Shown in pieces: positions 23,965-32,410 of a stretch of DNA of 64,000 nt. This DNA comes from Thiodiazotropha sp037384425. Lineage in GTDB: Bacteria > Pseudomonadota > Gammaproteobacteria > Chromatiales > Chromatiaceae. The notes under the pieces were generated by a model. That model was not told the origin of the DNA and searched no databases. It saw only the letters and a list, made by a program, of their open reading frames with translations. The stretch spans positions 1-64,000 of the forward strand of contig JARROA010000025.1 of the NCBI GenBank assembly GCA_037384425.1, given 5' to 3'. The position numbers and the translations under genes were made by a program. Numbering within the stretch: position 1 is the stretch's first letter; the number at the start of each line of letters is the position of its first letter.

Positions 23965-24993
23965 ATGCATAAAATCAAGACGCTAGCGGTGCTCTGTACA
24001 CTTCTCTCGGGCGGAGCCATGGCTGCCGGCCAGTGGCAGGCGCTGCCGCAAAAGGCACCCGATCCGGCCGACAATCCCACCACCCCCGAAAAGGTGGAAC
24101 TCGGTAAGATGCTCTACTTCGATCCCCGGCTGTCGTCCAACGGTACGGTATCCTGTTTCAGTTGCCACAACGTGATGGAGGGCGGGGACGACCACCGCAC
24201 CACCTCCATCGGTGTGCACGGACAGGCGGGCGGACGTAATGCGCCGACAGTCTGGAACGCCGCCTTTCACTCGGTGCAGTTCTGGGACGGCCGTGCGGCA
24301 AGCCTGGAGGATCAGGCCAAGGGGCCACCCGCCAACCCGATCGAGATGGGCATGAGCGACCTGGACGCGGTCTCCGACCGCATCGAGAAGATTCCCGGCT
24401 ACAAGCCCTACTTCGACCAGGCGTTCGGCAAAGGCGACAACATCAACATCGACAACATCGCCAAGGCGATCGCCGCCTACGAACGTACCCTGATCACGCC
24501 CAACAGTCCCTATGACCGTTATGTGCGCGGGGAGAAGACGGCCATGACCGCACAGCAGATTCGCGGCATGCAGATCTTCGCCGAGGCGGGGTGTACCGCC
24601 TGCCACAGTGGCGCCAATTTCAACGGGCCGACGATGAAGGCAGGGCAGGGCTTCTATCAGAAGTTCCCGACCTTTACCGACAACGACTATGTCAACAAAT
24701 ACGGCCTGATGAACGACACCGGCCGCATGGCAGCCACCGGTAATGCGTCAGACAAGAACATGTGGCGGGTGCCGACCCTGCGCAATCTGGCCTACACCGC
24801 CCCCTACATGCATACCGGCAGTGTGAAGTCGCTGCCAGAGGCGGTGCGGGTGATGTCGAAGACCCAGTTGGGCAAGGATCTGAAGCCGCAACAGGTGGAG
24901 GAGATCGTGGCTTTCCTCGGTGCCCTCAACGGCGAGTTTCCCGAACAGACCATGCCGCGTCTGCCGGCCACACCGGGTGACCTGATCGAATAG
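23965..24993 (+). CDS. Diheme cytochrome c peroxidase
   Basis: 342 aa from ATG 23965, with GGAGG 7 bp upstream; the in-frame ATG at 23950 is part of that ribosome site. Signal peptide MHKIKTLAVLCTLLSGGAMA. The two haem-binding sites are CFSCH (64-68, peroxidatic) and CTACH (210-214, electron transfer). Family motifs: LGKMLYFDPRLSSNGTVSC, NAPTVWNAAFHSVQFWDGRA, and NMWRVPTLRNLAYTAPYMHTG, where Met is likely the distal ligand of the high-potential haem. Members reduce hydrogen peroxide in the periplasm using cytochrome c. Monocistronic. Confidence 0.95.
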   Translation: MHKIKTLAVLCTLLSGGAMAAGQWQALPQKAPDPADNPTTPEKVELGKMLYFDPRLSSNGTVSCFSCHNVMEGGDDHRTTSIGVHGQAGGRNAPTVWNAAFHSVQFWDGRAASLEDQAKGPPANPIEMGMSDLDAVSDRIEKIPGYKPYFDQAFGKGDNINIDNIAKAIAAYERTLITPNSPYDRYVRGEKTAMTAQQIRGMQIFAEAGCTACHSGANFNGPTMKAGQGFYQKFPTFTDNDYVNKYGLMNDTGRMAATGNASDKNMWRVPTLRNLAYTAPYMHTGSVKSLPEAVRVMSKTQLGKDLKPQQVEEIVAFLGALNGEFPEQTMPRLPATPGDLIE

Positions 24994-25066
24994 CTGTGCC
25001 CGGGGTCCCGCGGCACCGGTCGGGTTGTTCGTGCCACCGGTGCCGCATTGCGCGTTGGCCTACACC

Positions 25067-25522
25067 TCAGTCGGATTTGGCCAGCAGTCGGTCGAGCTGG
25101 TTGGCGAACGCCCGTCGATCGGCCTGACTGAAACTGTCGGGTCCTCCGGTATCGATGCCGCTGCCGCGCAGGGTATCCATGAAATCGCGCATGGTCAGCC
25201 GTTGCCGGATGTTCGCCTCGGTATAGAGTTCGCCACGCGGATTGAGCGCCAGTGCGCCCTTGGCGATGACATCGGCGGCCAGCGGGATGTCGGCGGTAAT
25301 CACCAGGTCATTCGGTTCCACGTGCTGGGCGATGTGGTTGTCCGCCACATCGAAACCGGCAGCGACCTGTACGGATCGAATATATCGGGAACGAGGGGTC
25401 GGCAGCGCCTGGTTGGCGACCAGGATCACCTGAATGCCGACGCGCTCCGCCGCCCGAAAGAGTATCTCCTTGATCACTTTCGGGCAGGCATCCGCATCGA
25501 CCCAGATTTGCTTCAGTTTCAT
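25067..25522 (-). CDS. yaiI: YaiI/YqxD-family protein (DUF188)
   Basis: 151 aa. All DUF188 hallmarks are present: IWVDADACPKVIKEILFRAA at the N-terminus, VANQALPTPRS, NDLVITADIPLAADVIAKGA, LNPRGELYTEANI and a C-terminal GGPDSFSQADRRAFANQLD. The acidic cluster DAD and TADIPL suggests a PIN-like metal-dependent nuclease fold, but no activity is established. It is divergent from the CDP-alcohol phosphatidyltransferase gene with a 117-bp gap between the starts. Confidence 0.95.
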   Translation of the reverse strand: MKLKQIWVDADACPKVIKEILFRAAERVGIQVILVANQALPTPRSRYIRSVQVAAGFDVADNHIAQHVEPNDLVITADIPLAADVIAKGALALNPRGELYTEANIRQRLTMRDFMDTLRGSGIDTGGPDSFSQADRRAFANQLDRLLAKSD

Positions 25523-25639
25523 CGCCAGTTTCCGGAACTTCAGTTCAATCCGGGGGAGTATACTTCAAGAGTCTGCCTGGTTTCGCACCCTTGGTCAGTC
25601 ACCACCCCGCAGCCCCCGGCCACGCAGGAGGTTCGAAAA

Positions 25640-26209
25640 ATGAAGTCTTGGTTACCCAATGCCCTCACACTGTCTCGTATCGCACTGCTGCTGCCCGTGA
25701 TGGCGTTGATGGAGTCGGCGGCATTCCTGGCTGCTTTCGTCGTTTTTCTTGTGGCCGCACTTACAGACGGGCTGGACGGCTGGAGCGCACGTCGTCTCGA
25801 TGCGGAGAGCAACATCGGCATCTTTCTCGATCCGCTCGCCGACAAGATCTTCGCCAATCTGCTGATGCTCTATGTCGCCAGTGGTCATCCTGAATGGATT
25901 CCCCTCTGGGCCGCGCTGCTGATGTTGGCTCGTGAGTTTGCCGTGCAGGGCTTCCGCAGCATGGCGCCCTGTGTCGGCGTGGTCTTGCGTACCGGTCAGA
26001 TGAACAAGTGGAAACTGGTGTTTCAACTGATCGCCATCGGTGCCGCCATGGTGGGCTTCGCCTGGCCGGGTCTGGAGACACCGCTGCGTCTGTTGTGCTG
26101 GCTGGCGCTGGGTCTGACGCTGTTCAGCGGGTTGTGGTCGATGGTTGAGCTCTTCTGGTCCAATCGCGACCTCTGGCGGCGCAGGCCGGTGGCGATGGAA
26201 CTCAGGTAG
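25640..26209 (+). CDS. CDP-alcohol phosphatidyltransferase
   Basis: 189 aa from ATG 25640 with AGGAGG upstream; the longer frame overlaps yaiI and is spurious. The diagnostic motif D-x2-DG-x2-AR-x8-G-x3-D-x3-D is complete: D43, D46, G47, A50-R51, G60, D64 and D68. N-terminal PNALTLSRIALL and several helices complete the integral-membrane enzyme. PgsA-like members make phosphatidylglycerol phosphate from CDP-diacylglycerol and glycerol-3-phosphate; which alcohol is used here is not clear from sequence. The nearby pgpA (38413) belongs to the same pathway. Confidence 0.9.
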   Translation: MKSWLPNALTLSRIALLLPVMALMESAAFLAAFVVFLVAALTDGLDGWSARRLDAESNIGIFLDPLADKIFANLLMLYVASGHPEWIPLWAALLMLAREFAVQGFRSMAPCVGVVLRTGQMNKWKLVFQLIAIGAAMVGFAWPGLETPLRLLCWLALGLTLFSGLWSMVELFWSNRDLWRRRPVAMELR

Positions 26210-26448
26210 CCTCACCTCTCGACCAATTGAGAAAAACAGCGGACTTTCGCCAAGGGTTCTGTTAGAGTGCGCGCTTTCCGGGTGCATGGCCGGTCGGCAC
26301 CCAGCGCGATTTCGATCGCAGGAAAGGATTTGAGCCGAATGCCTGCTTACAGGCACCCGCTTACACCAGAGAATTCCCTCTATCCAGCCAGGACCGGATC
26401 CCCCAGCGAAAGCTGCCGCGGGATGGCACGACTGGAGCAACAACCCCA

Positions 26449-27867
26449 ATGTCATTCGATACCCTCGGCCTTGCGGCCGAACTCCTGCGCGCGATCGACG
26501 AGCAGGGCTACAAGGAACCCACACCCATCCAGCGCAAGGCGATCCCGCTCATACTCAGCGGCCGCGATGTGATGGCAGGCGCGCAGACGGGTACCGGCAA
26601 GACCGCCGGATTCACCCTGCCGCTACTACAGCGCCTGAGCGAAAAACCGATGTCCAAGGGGCATCGCCCCATACGCGCGCTGGTGCTGACGCCGACCCGT
26701 GAGCTGGCCGCCCAGGTGGGCGAGAGCGTCTCCACCTACGGCAGGCATCTGTCGTTTCGTTCGGCGGTGATCTTCGGCGGCGTCAAGATCAACCCGCAGA
26801 TCGAGCAGTTGCGTCGCGGCGTCGATATCCTGGTGGCGACACCGGGCCGTCTGCTCGATCACGCCAGCCAGAAGACCCTCGATCTGTCGCAGATCGAAAT
26901 CTTCGTTCTGGATGAGGCGGACCGCATGCTGGACATGGGCTTCATCCACGACATCCGCAAGGTGTTGGCGCTGTTGCCGGAAAACGGGGTACGGCAGAAT
27001 CTGCTTTTCTCCGCCACCTTCTCCGACGAGATCAAACAGCTTGCCGATCGCCTGCTGGACCGCCCCGAGCTGGTTGAGGTGGCGCGGAGAAACACCACCG
27101 CGGAGCGCATCGAACAGGTCGTGCATCCGGTGGACAAGGGACGCAAGCGCGAGCTGCTCAGTCACATGATCGGAGCGCGCGACTGGCGCCAGGTGCTGGT
27201 CTTCACCCGCACCAAGCACGGCGCCAACCGCCTGGCGCAACAGCTGGAGAAGGACGGTCTCAGTGCCGCCGCCATCCACGGTAACAAGAGTCAGGGCGCG
27301 CGTACCCGGGCACTTGCGGGATTCAAGTCCGGCCAGGTACGGGTGCTGGTGGCGACCGACATCGCCGCGCGGGGACTCGACATCGACCAGCTGCCGCATG
27401 TGGTCAATTACGAGCTGCCGAATGTGCCGGAGGATTATGTGCACCGCATCGGACGCACCGGACGCGCCGGCAATGCGGGGCAGGCGGTCTCCCTGGTCTG
27501 TGGCGAGGAGCGGAAACTGCTGCGCGATATCGAGCGCTTACTCAAGCGACGCATCCCCCAGGAGGTGCTTGAAGGATATACACCAGATCCCAACGCCGAA
27601 GCGGAACCGGTGCCGGCGCGCAACCACGACGGGCGGGCGAACCCGCGATCCCGTCAGCAAAAGGCAGGCGGGCGGCGGACCACGGAAAACAGCGGGAACA
27701 CCCGCTCAGTCCCGCCCAAGCCGGGCAGAGCCAAGTCGACCAAGAGCGGTCAGCACCATCCGCATCGCAAACCGACCGAATCCCGTGAGCAGGGAACTCA
27801 CCGCCACCCGAGGAAGGGCCGCAAGCAGGAACTGCCGGCGTTGTTGGGAGAGGGCAAAGGCGATTGA
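26449..27867 (+). CDS. rhlE: DEAD-box RNA helicase, RhlE type
   Basis: 472 aa. Motifs in order: Q motif YKEPTPIQRKAIPLIL, Walker A AQTGTGKT, PTRELAAQ, TPGRLLD, DEAD in VLDEADRMLDMGF, SAT, then in the second lobe VLVFTRTKHGANRLA, ATDIAARGLDIDQLPHVVNY and HRIGRTGRAG. The core ends near residue 375. The C-terminal 95 residues are basic and low-complexity (Arg, Lys, Pro, His, Ser), as expected for an RNA-binding tail. Such helicases help ribosome assembly and cold growth. The 240-bp leader upstream could be a long 5' UTR. Monocistronic. Confidence 0.95.
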   Translation: MSFDTLGLAAELLRAIDEQGYKEPTPIQRKAIPLILSGRDVMAGAQTGTGKTAGFTLPLLQRLSEKPMSKGHRPIRALVLTPTRELAAQVGESVSTYGRHLSFRSAVIFGGVKINPQIEQLRRGVDILVATPGRLLDHASQKTLDLSQIEIFVLDEADRMLDMGFIHDIRKVLALLPENGVRQNLLFSATFSDEIKQLADRLLDRPELVEVARRNTTAERIEQVVHPVDKGRKRELLSHMIGARDWRQVLVFTRTKHGANRLAQQLEKDGLSAAAIHGNKSQGARTRALAGFKSGQVRVLVATDIAARGLDIDQLPHVVNYELPNVPEDYVHRIGRTGRAGNAGQAVSLVCGEERKLLRDIERLLKRRIPQEVLEGYTPDPNAEAEPVPARNHDGRANPRSRQQKAGGRRTTENSGNTRSVPPKPGRAKSTKSGQHHPHRKPTESREQGTHRHPRKGRKQELPALLGEGKGD

Positions 27868-27883
27868 TTGGGGAGCGATGGGC

Positions 27884-28528
27884 TCAGACCGCGTCGTCCT
27901 CGCCGATATCCTTGGCTGTCTTGTGTGTGAGCCCAGGGTGGTTACGCAGTATATAGCCCGCGTTGTGGACCCGCAGTATGGCATCCTGGAGATTGCTTCT
28001 CAGGGTGGCATTGGCTGAATCAAGATGCTCTGCCAGCTGTTTCAGCGATACCTCGACGTGGTGATCATGCACGGCCACGGGCAGCTGTAGGCGCTTGGCG
28101 AGGTTGAGAAAGGGATCCAGCGGCGCCACCTCTCCCCGTTCGATATGGGGCTTGCGTTCGGCATAGGCCAGGGTCACCCCCTCCGGGATCACCTTCAGGC
28201 GGTCCTTGTACTGCGCAACGAGTTCGTCATCGACTTCCGGATTGCCGTTGCGCACGGCGCGGATGATGCAGGTGAGTGCCCGGGCGGCCTCGCGGCTCGG
28301 GGGAACGGAAAGAATCGCCGCCATCAGACGACGCTGCTGCTCACTCAAGTTTAAGGGGGCATAGCCCGATAAGCTGAATTGACGCTGGTCGGCGAGATTG
28401 CGCAGAAAGGCTTCGGTATAGAGGGCGTACCTGGATGTGTAGTGAAACAACTCTTCGGCACAACCGCCCCAACCGACATGGAACTCGGGATAAAAACTGC
28501 CATCGACATTTTTCGAGACGGTCTTCAT
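27884..28528 (-). CDS. Hypothetical protein
   Basis: 214 aa, soluble, no signal peptide. It begins MKTVSKNVDGSFYPEFHVGW and contains EELFHYTSRYALYTEAFLRN and NLSEQQRRLMAAIL, followed by charged helical sequence. I do not recognise a family. Composition and codon use look like its neighbours, and it runs as one undamaged frame, so a real gene is likely. It is convergent with rhlE (16-bp gap between the stops). Confidence 0.75.
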   Translation of the reverse strand: MKTVSKNVDGSFYPEFHVGWGGCAEELFHYTSRYALYTEAFLRNLADQRQFSLSGYAPLNLSEQQRRLMAAILSVPPSREAARALTCIIRAVRNGNPEVDDELVAQYKDRLKVIPEGVTLAYAERKPHIERGEVAPLDPFLNLAKRLQLPVAVHDHHVEVSLKQLAEHLDSANATLRSNLQDAILRVHNAGYILRNHPGLTHKTAKDIGEDDAV

Positions 28529-28807
28529 GATCTATCTGGTCAGTAGCGCATCTGCGGTATAGGTATGCCCGTGAGACGGAGCGGATTTTGCCCTTGCCGA
28601 TTTGTGCCGGTTGCGCATGACGTCCGGAATCAACGCCGTCAAATCCTGCTCCAAAGCGGTCATCGACCATAGTTTAGAGCACTGGATGAGAACTCCGGGG
28701 TAAATTGTGCTAGATGATGTACAATGCCATGCGGTTCTCCTATGGTCGTTTCCGTCCGGTCGAGCTGAAAGTCACAACAAAACAGGATCTTAAGGTCTAG
28801 TCATCGT

Positions 28808-30382
28808 ATGAATGAACTGATCGATACACTGAAAAACCAAATACGCTCTGCATGGAGGTTTCGCTGGTCGGCGCTGTTGGTCGCCTGGCTGGTGACCCTG
28901 CTGGGCTGGAGTGTCGTCTTCGTCATGCCGGACAAATACCAGTCCACGGCAAAGGTCTTTGTGGATACTGAGAGTGTGCTGCGTCCCCTGCTTAGGGGGC
29001 TCGCTGTACAGACCGACCTGGAGCAGCGTCTGCAGCTGATGACGCGAACCCTGCTCAACAACGAGAATCTGGAAAAGGTGTTGCGGGAGACCGATCTCGA
29101 CCTGCAGGTGAATTCGGTCCAGGAGCGTCAAAAACTCATCGAAGAGCTGCGCAAGACCATACAAATCGAAACCCAGCGTCGGCAGAATTTCTATTCGATC
29201 ACCTACCAGTACAAGGACCCGTATGTTGCCAAAAAGGTGGTCGAAACCCTGCTCAACATCTTCGTCGAGGCGGCCCTGGGTGATACCCGGGTGGAGTCGG
29301 ATACGGCGCAGAAGTTTCTGCAGGACCAGATCAAGGAGTACGAGGCCCGCCTGGTGGAGGCGGAGAACCGGCTGACCGAGTTCAAGCGCCGAAACGTCGA
29401 TACCATGCCGGGACAGAGCGGGGGCATCTTCAACCAGTTGCAGGAGGCCCAGCGTGAACTGCAGAACGTGGATCTGGAGCTGAAGGAGGCTCAGATACGC
29501 CGCGACGAGCTGCAACGGCAGTATCAGAGAACCGCCGCCGAGGAGGATGAGCGCCGACGCCAGGGTGAAGTTGTGCTGGAGACACCCACCGGTCAGCGCA
29601 TCCTGGCGATGGAAACCCGACTGGACGAGCTGCTGCTGAAATACACGGATGAGCATCCCAGCGTCAAAGAGTTGCGGGCGACCATTGCCGAGCTGAAGGC
29701 TCAGGACGCAAAAACCGCAGTGGTCAGGTCACAAGCGGCGAATACGGGGCTCTCCACCGCATTGGAAGAACTCAAGCTCGCCTACCGCCAGGCGGAGGTC
29801 AATCTGATGGCGATCCGACTGCGCAGGAACGAGTTCCAGAAACGCATCCAGACGCTCAAGGCCAAGCTTGACGTACTGCCCAAGGTCGAGGCGGAGCTGA
29901 CACGTCTCAACCGTGACTATGAGATCAACCGCACCAACTATCAGGAGTTGGTGCAACGTCTGGAATCGGCCCGTATGTCGGAGCAGGCCGACCAGGCCGG
30001 CGACAACGTAAAGTTTCGTATCGTCGAGCCACCCAAGGTGCCCCTGCTGCCGGTTGGGCCAAAACGTATCCTGCTGAGCGTGGGTATTCTTCTGCTGGGA
30101 TTGATAGCCGGCGGCGGTTTCGCCTTTCTGCTCTCCCAGATGAAACCGGTCTATTACGATCCCATGCAATTGAGGAAGGAGACGGATGTGCCTGTCCTGG
30201 GGCAGGTCTCCAGGGTCTGGACCAGTGATCTGTTACTGAAACGGAGGATCGCGGTCGCCGGCTTCGGTGCATCCGTTGCCCTGCTATTGGTGGTCTTCGT
30301 GGTCATCTTGATCACCTACCAGCTGGGGTACCGGGAAGAGATCGTCACCAACCTCAAGCTACTGTTCAATACCACCAGTTAA
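28808..30382 (+). CDS. XrtA-type polysaccharide chain-length determinant (Wzz/BY-kinase regulator)
   Basis: 524 aa. A Wzz domain follows the first membrane segment (WSALLVAWLVTLLGWSVVFV, about residues 21-40) with MPDKYQSTAKVFVDTESVLR. Residues about 150-400 are long coiled coil. The C-terminal Wzz region has EPPKVPLLPVGPKRILLSVG and a second membrane helix, then another helix near 480-500. The layout matches the PEP-CTERM/exosortase chain-length determinant family. Such proteins normally sit in large exopolysaccharide clusters with a BY-kinase and glycosyltransferases. Here none are present on either side: an unknown gene precedes it and glyA follows. Weak ribosome site. Confidence 0.88.
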   Translation: MNELIDTLKNQIRSAWRFRWSALLVAWLVTLLGWSVVFVMPDKYQSTAKVFVDTESVLRPLLRGLAVQTDLEQRLQLMTRTLLNNENLEKVLRETDLDLQVNSVQERQKLIEELRKTIQIETQRRQNFYSITYQYKDPYVAKKVVETLLNIFVEAALGDTRVESDTAQKFLQDQIKEYEARLVEAENRLTEFKRRNVDTMPGQSGGIFNQLQEAQRELQNVDLELKEAQIRRDELQRQYQRTAAEEDERRRQGEVVLETPTGQRILAMETRLDELLLKYTDEHPSVKELRATIAELKAQDAKTAVVRSQAANTGLSTALEELKLAYRQAEVNLMAIRLRRNEFQKRIQTLKAKLDVLPKVEAELTRLNRDYEINRTNYQELVQRLESARMSEQADQAGDNVKFRIVEPPKVPLLPVGPKRILLSVGILLLGLIAGGGFAFLLSQMKPVYYDPMQLRKETDVPVLGQVSRVWTSDLLLKRRIAVAGFGASVALLLVVFVVILITYQLGYREEIVTNLKLLFNTTS

Positions 30383-30511
30383 CTGGACGTATCTGCCCCT
30401 GAGGTTTCCATCTGGCGGGTTCCGGATCAGGAGTCCCGCGTGCCATTCTTGTCACGACGCTGCGCAGAATATTTGGTATATTTCTGCGTTTTCCTCTGCC
30501 GGAGAGACGAG

Positions 30512-31768
30512 ATGTTCAAAAAGAGTATGCAGATCCAGGGGTATGACGACGAGTTGTGGGCGGCGATCGCGGCCGAGGAGCGCCGACAGGAAGAGCACAT
30601 CGAACTGATCGCGTCGGAGAACTACACCAGCCCTCGCGTGATGCAGGCTCAGGGCAGTGTGCTGACCAACAAGTACGCCGAAGGTTATCCCCGCAAACGC
30701 TACTATGGCGGCTGCGAATATGTGGACGTGGCGGAACAGCTGGCCATCGACCGCGCCAAGGCCCTGTTCGGTGCCGATTACGCCAACGTACAGCCCCACT
30801 CCGGCTCCCAGGCCAACGCTGCCGTCTACATGGCGCTGTGTCAGCCCGGCGACACCGTGCTCGGCATGAGCCTGGCCCATGGCGGTCATCTCACCCACGG
30901 CGCCAAGCCCAATTTTTCCGGCAAGATCTACAATGCGGTGCAGTACGGTCTCAATCCCGAAACCGGTGAGATCGACTATGAGGAGGTCGAACGTCTGGCC
31001 CGCGAGCACAAGCCGAAGATGATCGTGGCCGGCTTTTCCGCCTACTCCCGGGTGGTCGATTGGCAGCGTTTCCGTGACATTGCCGACGAGGTCGGCGCCT
31101 ATCTGTTCGTCGATATGGCCCATGTGGCCGGCCTGATCGCCGCCGGACTCTACCCCAGCCCGGTGCAGATCGCCGACGTCACCACCACTACCACCCACAA
31201 GACCCTGCGTGGTCCCCGCGGCGGCCTGATCCTGGCCAAGGCCAACGAGGAGATCGAGAAGAAGCTCAACTCGCTGGTCTTCCCCGGCACCCAGGGCGGT
31301 CCCCTGATGCACGTCATCGCGGCCAAGGCGGTCGCCTTCAAGGAAGCGATGGAGCCCGACTTCAAGGCCTACCAGCAGCGAGTGCTGGACAACGCCCGCG
31401 CCATGGCCGATGTCTTCATGCAGCGGGGCTACGACGTGGTCTCCAAAGGCACCGACGACCACCTGTTCCTGGTCAGTTTCATCGAGGCGGGTCTCACCGG
31501 CAAGGACGTGGACGCCTGGCTGGGTGACGCCAACATCACCGTCAACAAGAACGCGGTGCCGAACGATCCCCAATCCCCCTTCGTCACCTCCGGTATCCGG
31601 GTCGGTACCCCCGCCGTCACCACCCGAGGTTTCGGCAAGGATGAGTGTGTCACCCTGGCCGGCTGGATGTGCGATGTCATCGACAGCCGTGGCGACCGGG
31701 CGATGATCGAGGCGACCCAGGCCAAGGTGCTGGAGATCTGCGCCAAATACCCGGTATACGGAGACTAA
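30512..31768 (+). CDS. glyA: Serine hydroxymethyltransferase
   Basis: 418 aa from ATG 30512 (GGAGAG upstream). Hallmarks: IELIASENYTSPRVMQAQGS near residue 31-50, YAEGYPRKRYYGG, HSGSQANAAVY, LAHGGHLTHG, DMAHVAGLIAAG and the PLP lysine K230 in TTTTHKTLRGPRGG. All substrate and PLP residues appear intact. It converts serine and tetrahydrofolate to glycine and 5,10-methylene-THF. Placement just before nrdR and the riboflavin cluster is typical of gammaproteobacteria. Stop is followed by an inverted heptamer repeat (31770-31888). Confidence 0.98.
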   Translation: MFKKSMQIQGYDDELWAAIAAEERRQEEHIELIASENYTSPRVMQAQGSVLTNKYAEGYPRKRYYGGCEYVDVAEQLAIDRAKALFGADYANVQPHSGSQANAAVYMALCQPGDTVLGMSLAHGGHLTHGAKPNFSGKIYNAVQYGLNPETGEIDYEEVERLAREHKPKMIVAGFSAYSRVVDWQRFRDIADEVGAYLFVDMAHVAGLIAAGLYPSPVQIADVTTTTTHKTLRGPRGGLILAKANEEIEKKLNSLVFPGTQGGPLMHVIAAKAVAFKEAMEPDFKAYQQRVLDNARAMADVFMQRGYDVVSKGTDDHLFLVSFIEAGLTGKDVDAWLGDANITVNKNAVPNDPQSPFVTSGIRVGTPAVTTRGFGKDECVTLAGWMCDVIDSRGDRAMIEATQAKVLEICAKYPVYGD

Positions 31769-31769
31769 G

Positions 31770-31888
31770 GAGTTTTGAGTTGTGAGTGATGAGTTTTGAG
31801 TTATCCAGCAGCAAGCGGAATGCCACAATGAGTCTGCATACCGAGATTGTGCGCACAACTCAAAACTCACAACTCACAACTCAAAACT
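31770..31888. repeat. Inverted heptamer repeat between glyA and nrdR
   Basis: The left arm (31770-31803) is built from GAGTTTTGAGTTGTGAGT and GAGTTTTGAGTT. The right arm (31855-31888) is the inverse, ACTCAAAACTCACAAC and repeats of it. The arms flank about 50 bp. The repeating unit is about 7 bp (ACTCAAA, ACTCACA). Transcribed, it could fold into a 30-bp stem immediately before the nrdR ribosome site. The first ten or so codons of a longer possible nrdR frame come from the right arm and are not protein. Confidence 0.85.
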
Positions 31889-31897
31889 GACGAAGTC

Positions 31898-32410
31898 ATG
31901 CGCTGTCCATTCTGCGGAGCCCAGGACACCAAAGTCATCGATTCCCGGCTGGCGGGAGAGGGTGATCAGATTCGCCGTCGCCGCGAGTGTGCTGTCTGCA
32001 AGGAGCGCTTCACCACCTACGAGACGGCGGAGCTGAATCTGCCCTGGGTGGTGAAACAGGACGGCAGCCGGGTCCATTTCGACGGCCGCAAACTGCGGGC
32101 GGGTATGACCCGGGCGCTGGAAAAACGTCCGGTCAGCGCCGAGGACGTGGATGCGGCAATCAACCACATCACCCGCAAACTGATGGCCGGCGGTGAACGC
32201 GAGGTCCCCTCCCTGGCCATAGGCGAGCTGGTGATGGAGGAGCTGAAAAAGCTGGATCAGGTGGCCTATGTGCGTTTCGCCTCGGTCTATCGCAAGTTCG
32301 AGGATGTCAACGCCTTCCGCGAGGAGATCGAACGACTGGAGCAGCAGCTCGGCCCCGAGGCGCGTCGCCGGCAGCTGGATCTGCTCGGTGAACCGGACGA
32401 AGAGAAGTGA
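31898..32410 (+). CDS. nrdR: Transcriptional repressor NrdR
   Basis: 170 aa from ATG 31898. The N-terminal zinc ribbon has cysteines C3, C6, C31 and C34 (MRCPFCGAQDTKVIDSR, ECAVCKERFTTYE). An ATP-cone domain follows from about residue 49 (WVVKQDGSRVHFDGRKLRAG), and VAYVRFASVYRKFEDVNAF near 125 is typical. NrdR binds ATP/dATP and represses ribonucleotide reductase genes at NrdR boxes. The gene heads the ribD cluster and overlaps the ribD GTG start (GTGA). Confidence 0.97.
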   Translation: MRCPFCGAQDTKVIDSRLAGEGDQIRRRRECAVCKERFTTYETAELNLPWVVKQDGSRVHFDGRKLRAGMTRALEKRPVSAEDVDAAINHITRKLMAGGEREVPSLAIGELVMEELKKLDQVAYVRFASVYRKFEDVNAFREEIERLEQQLGPEARRRQLDLLGEPDEEK

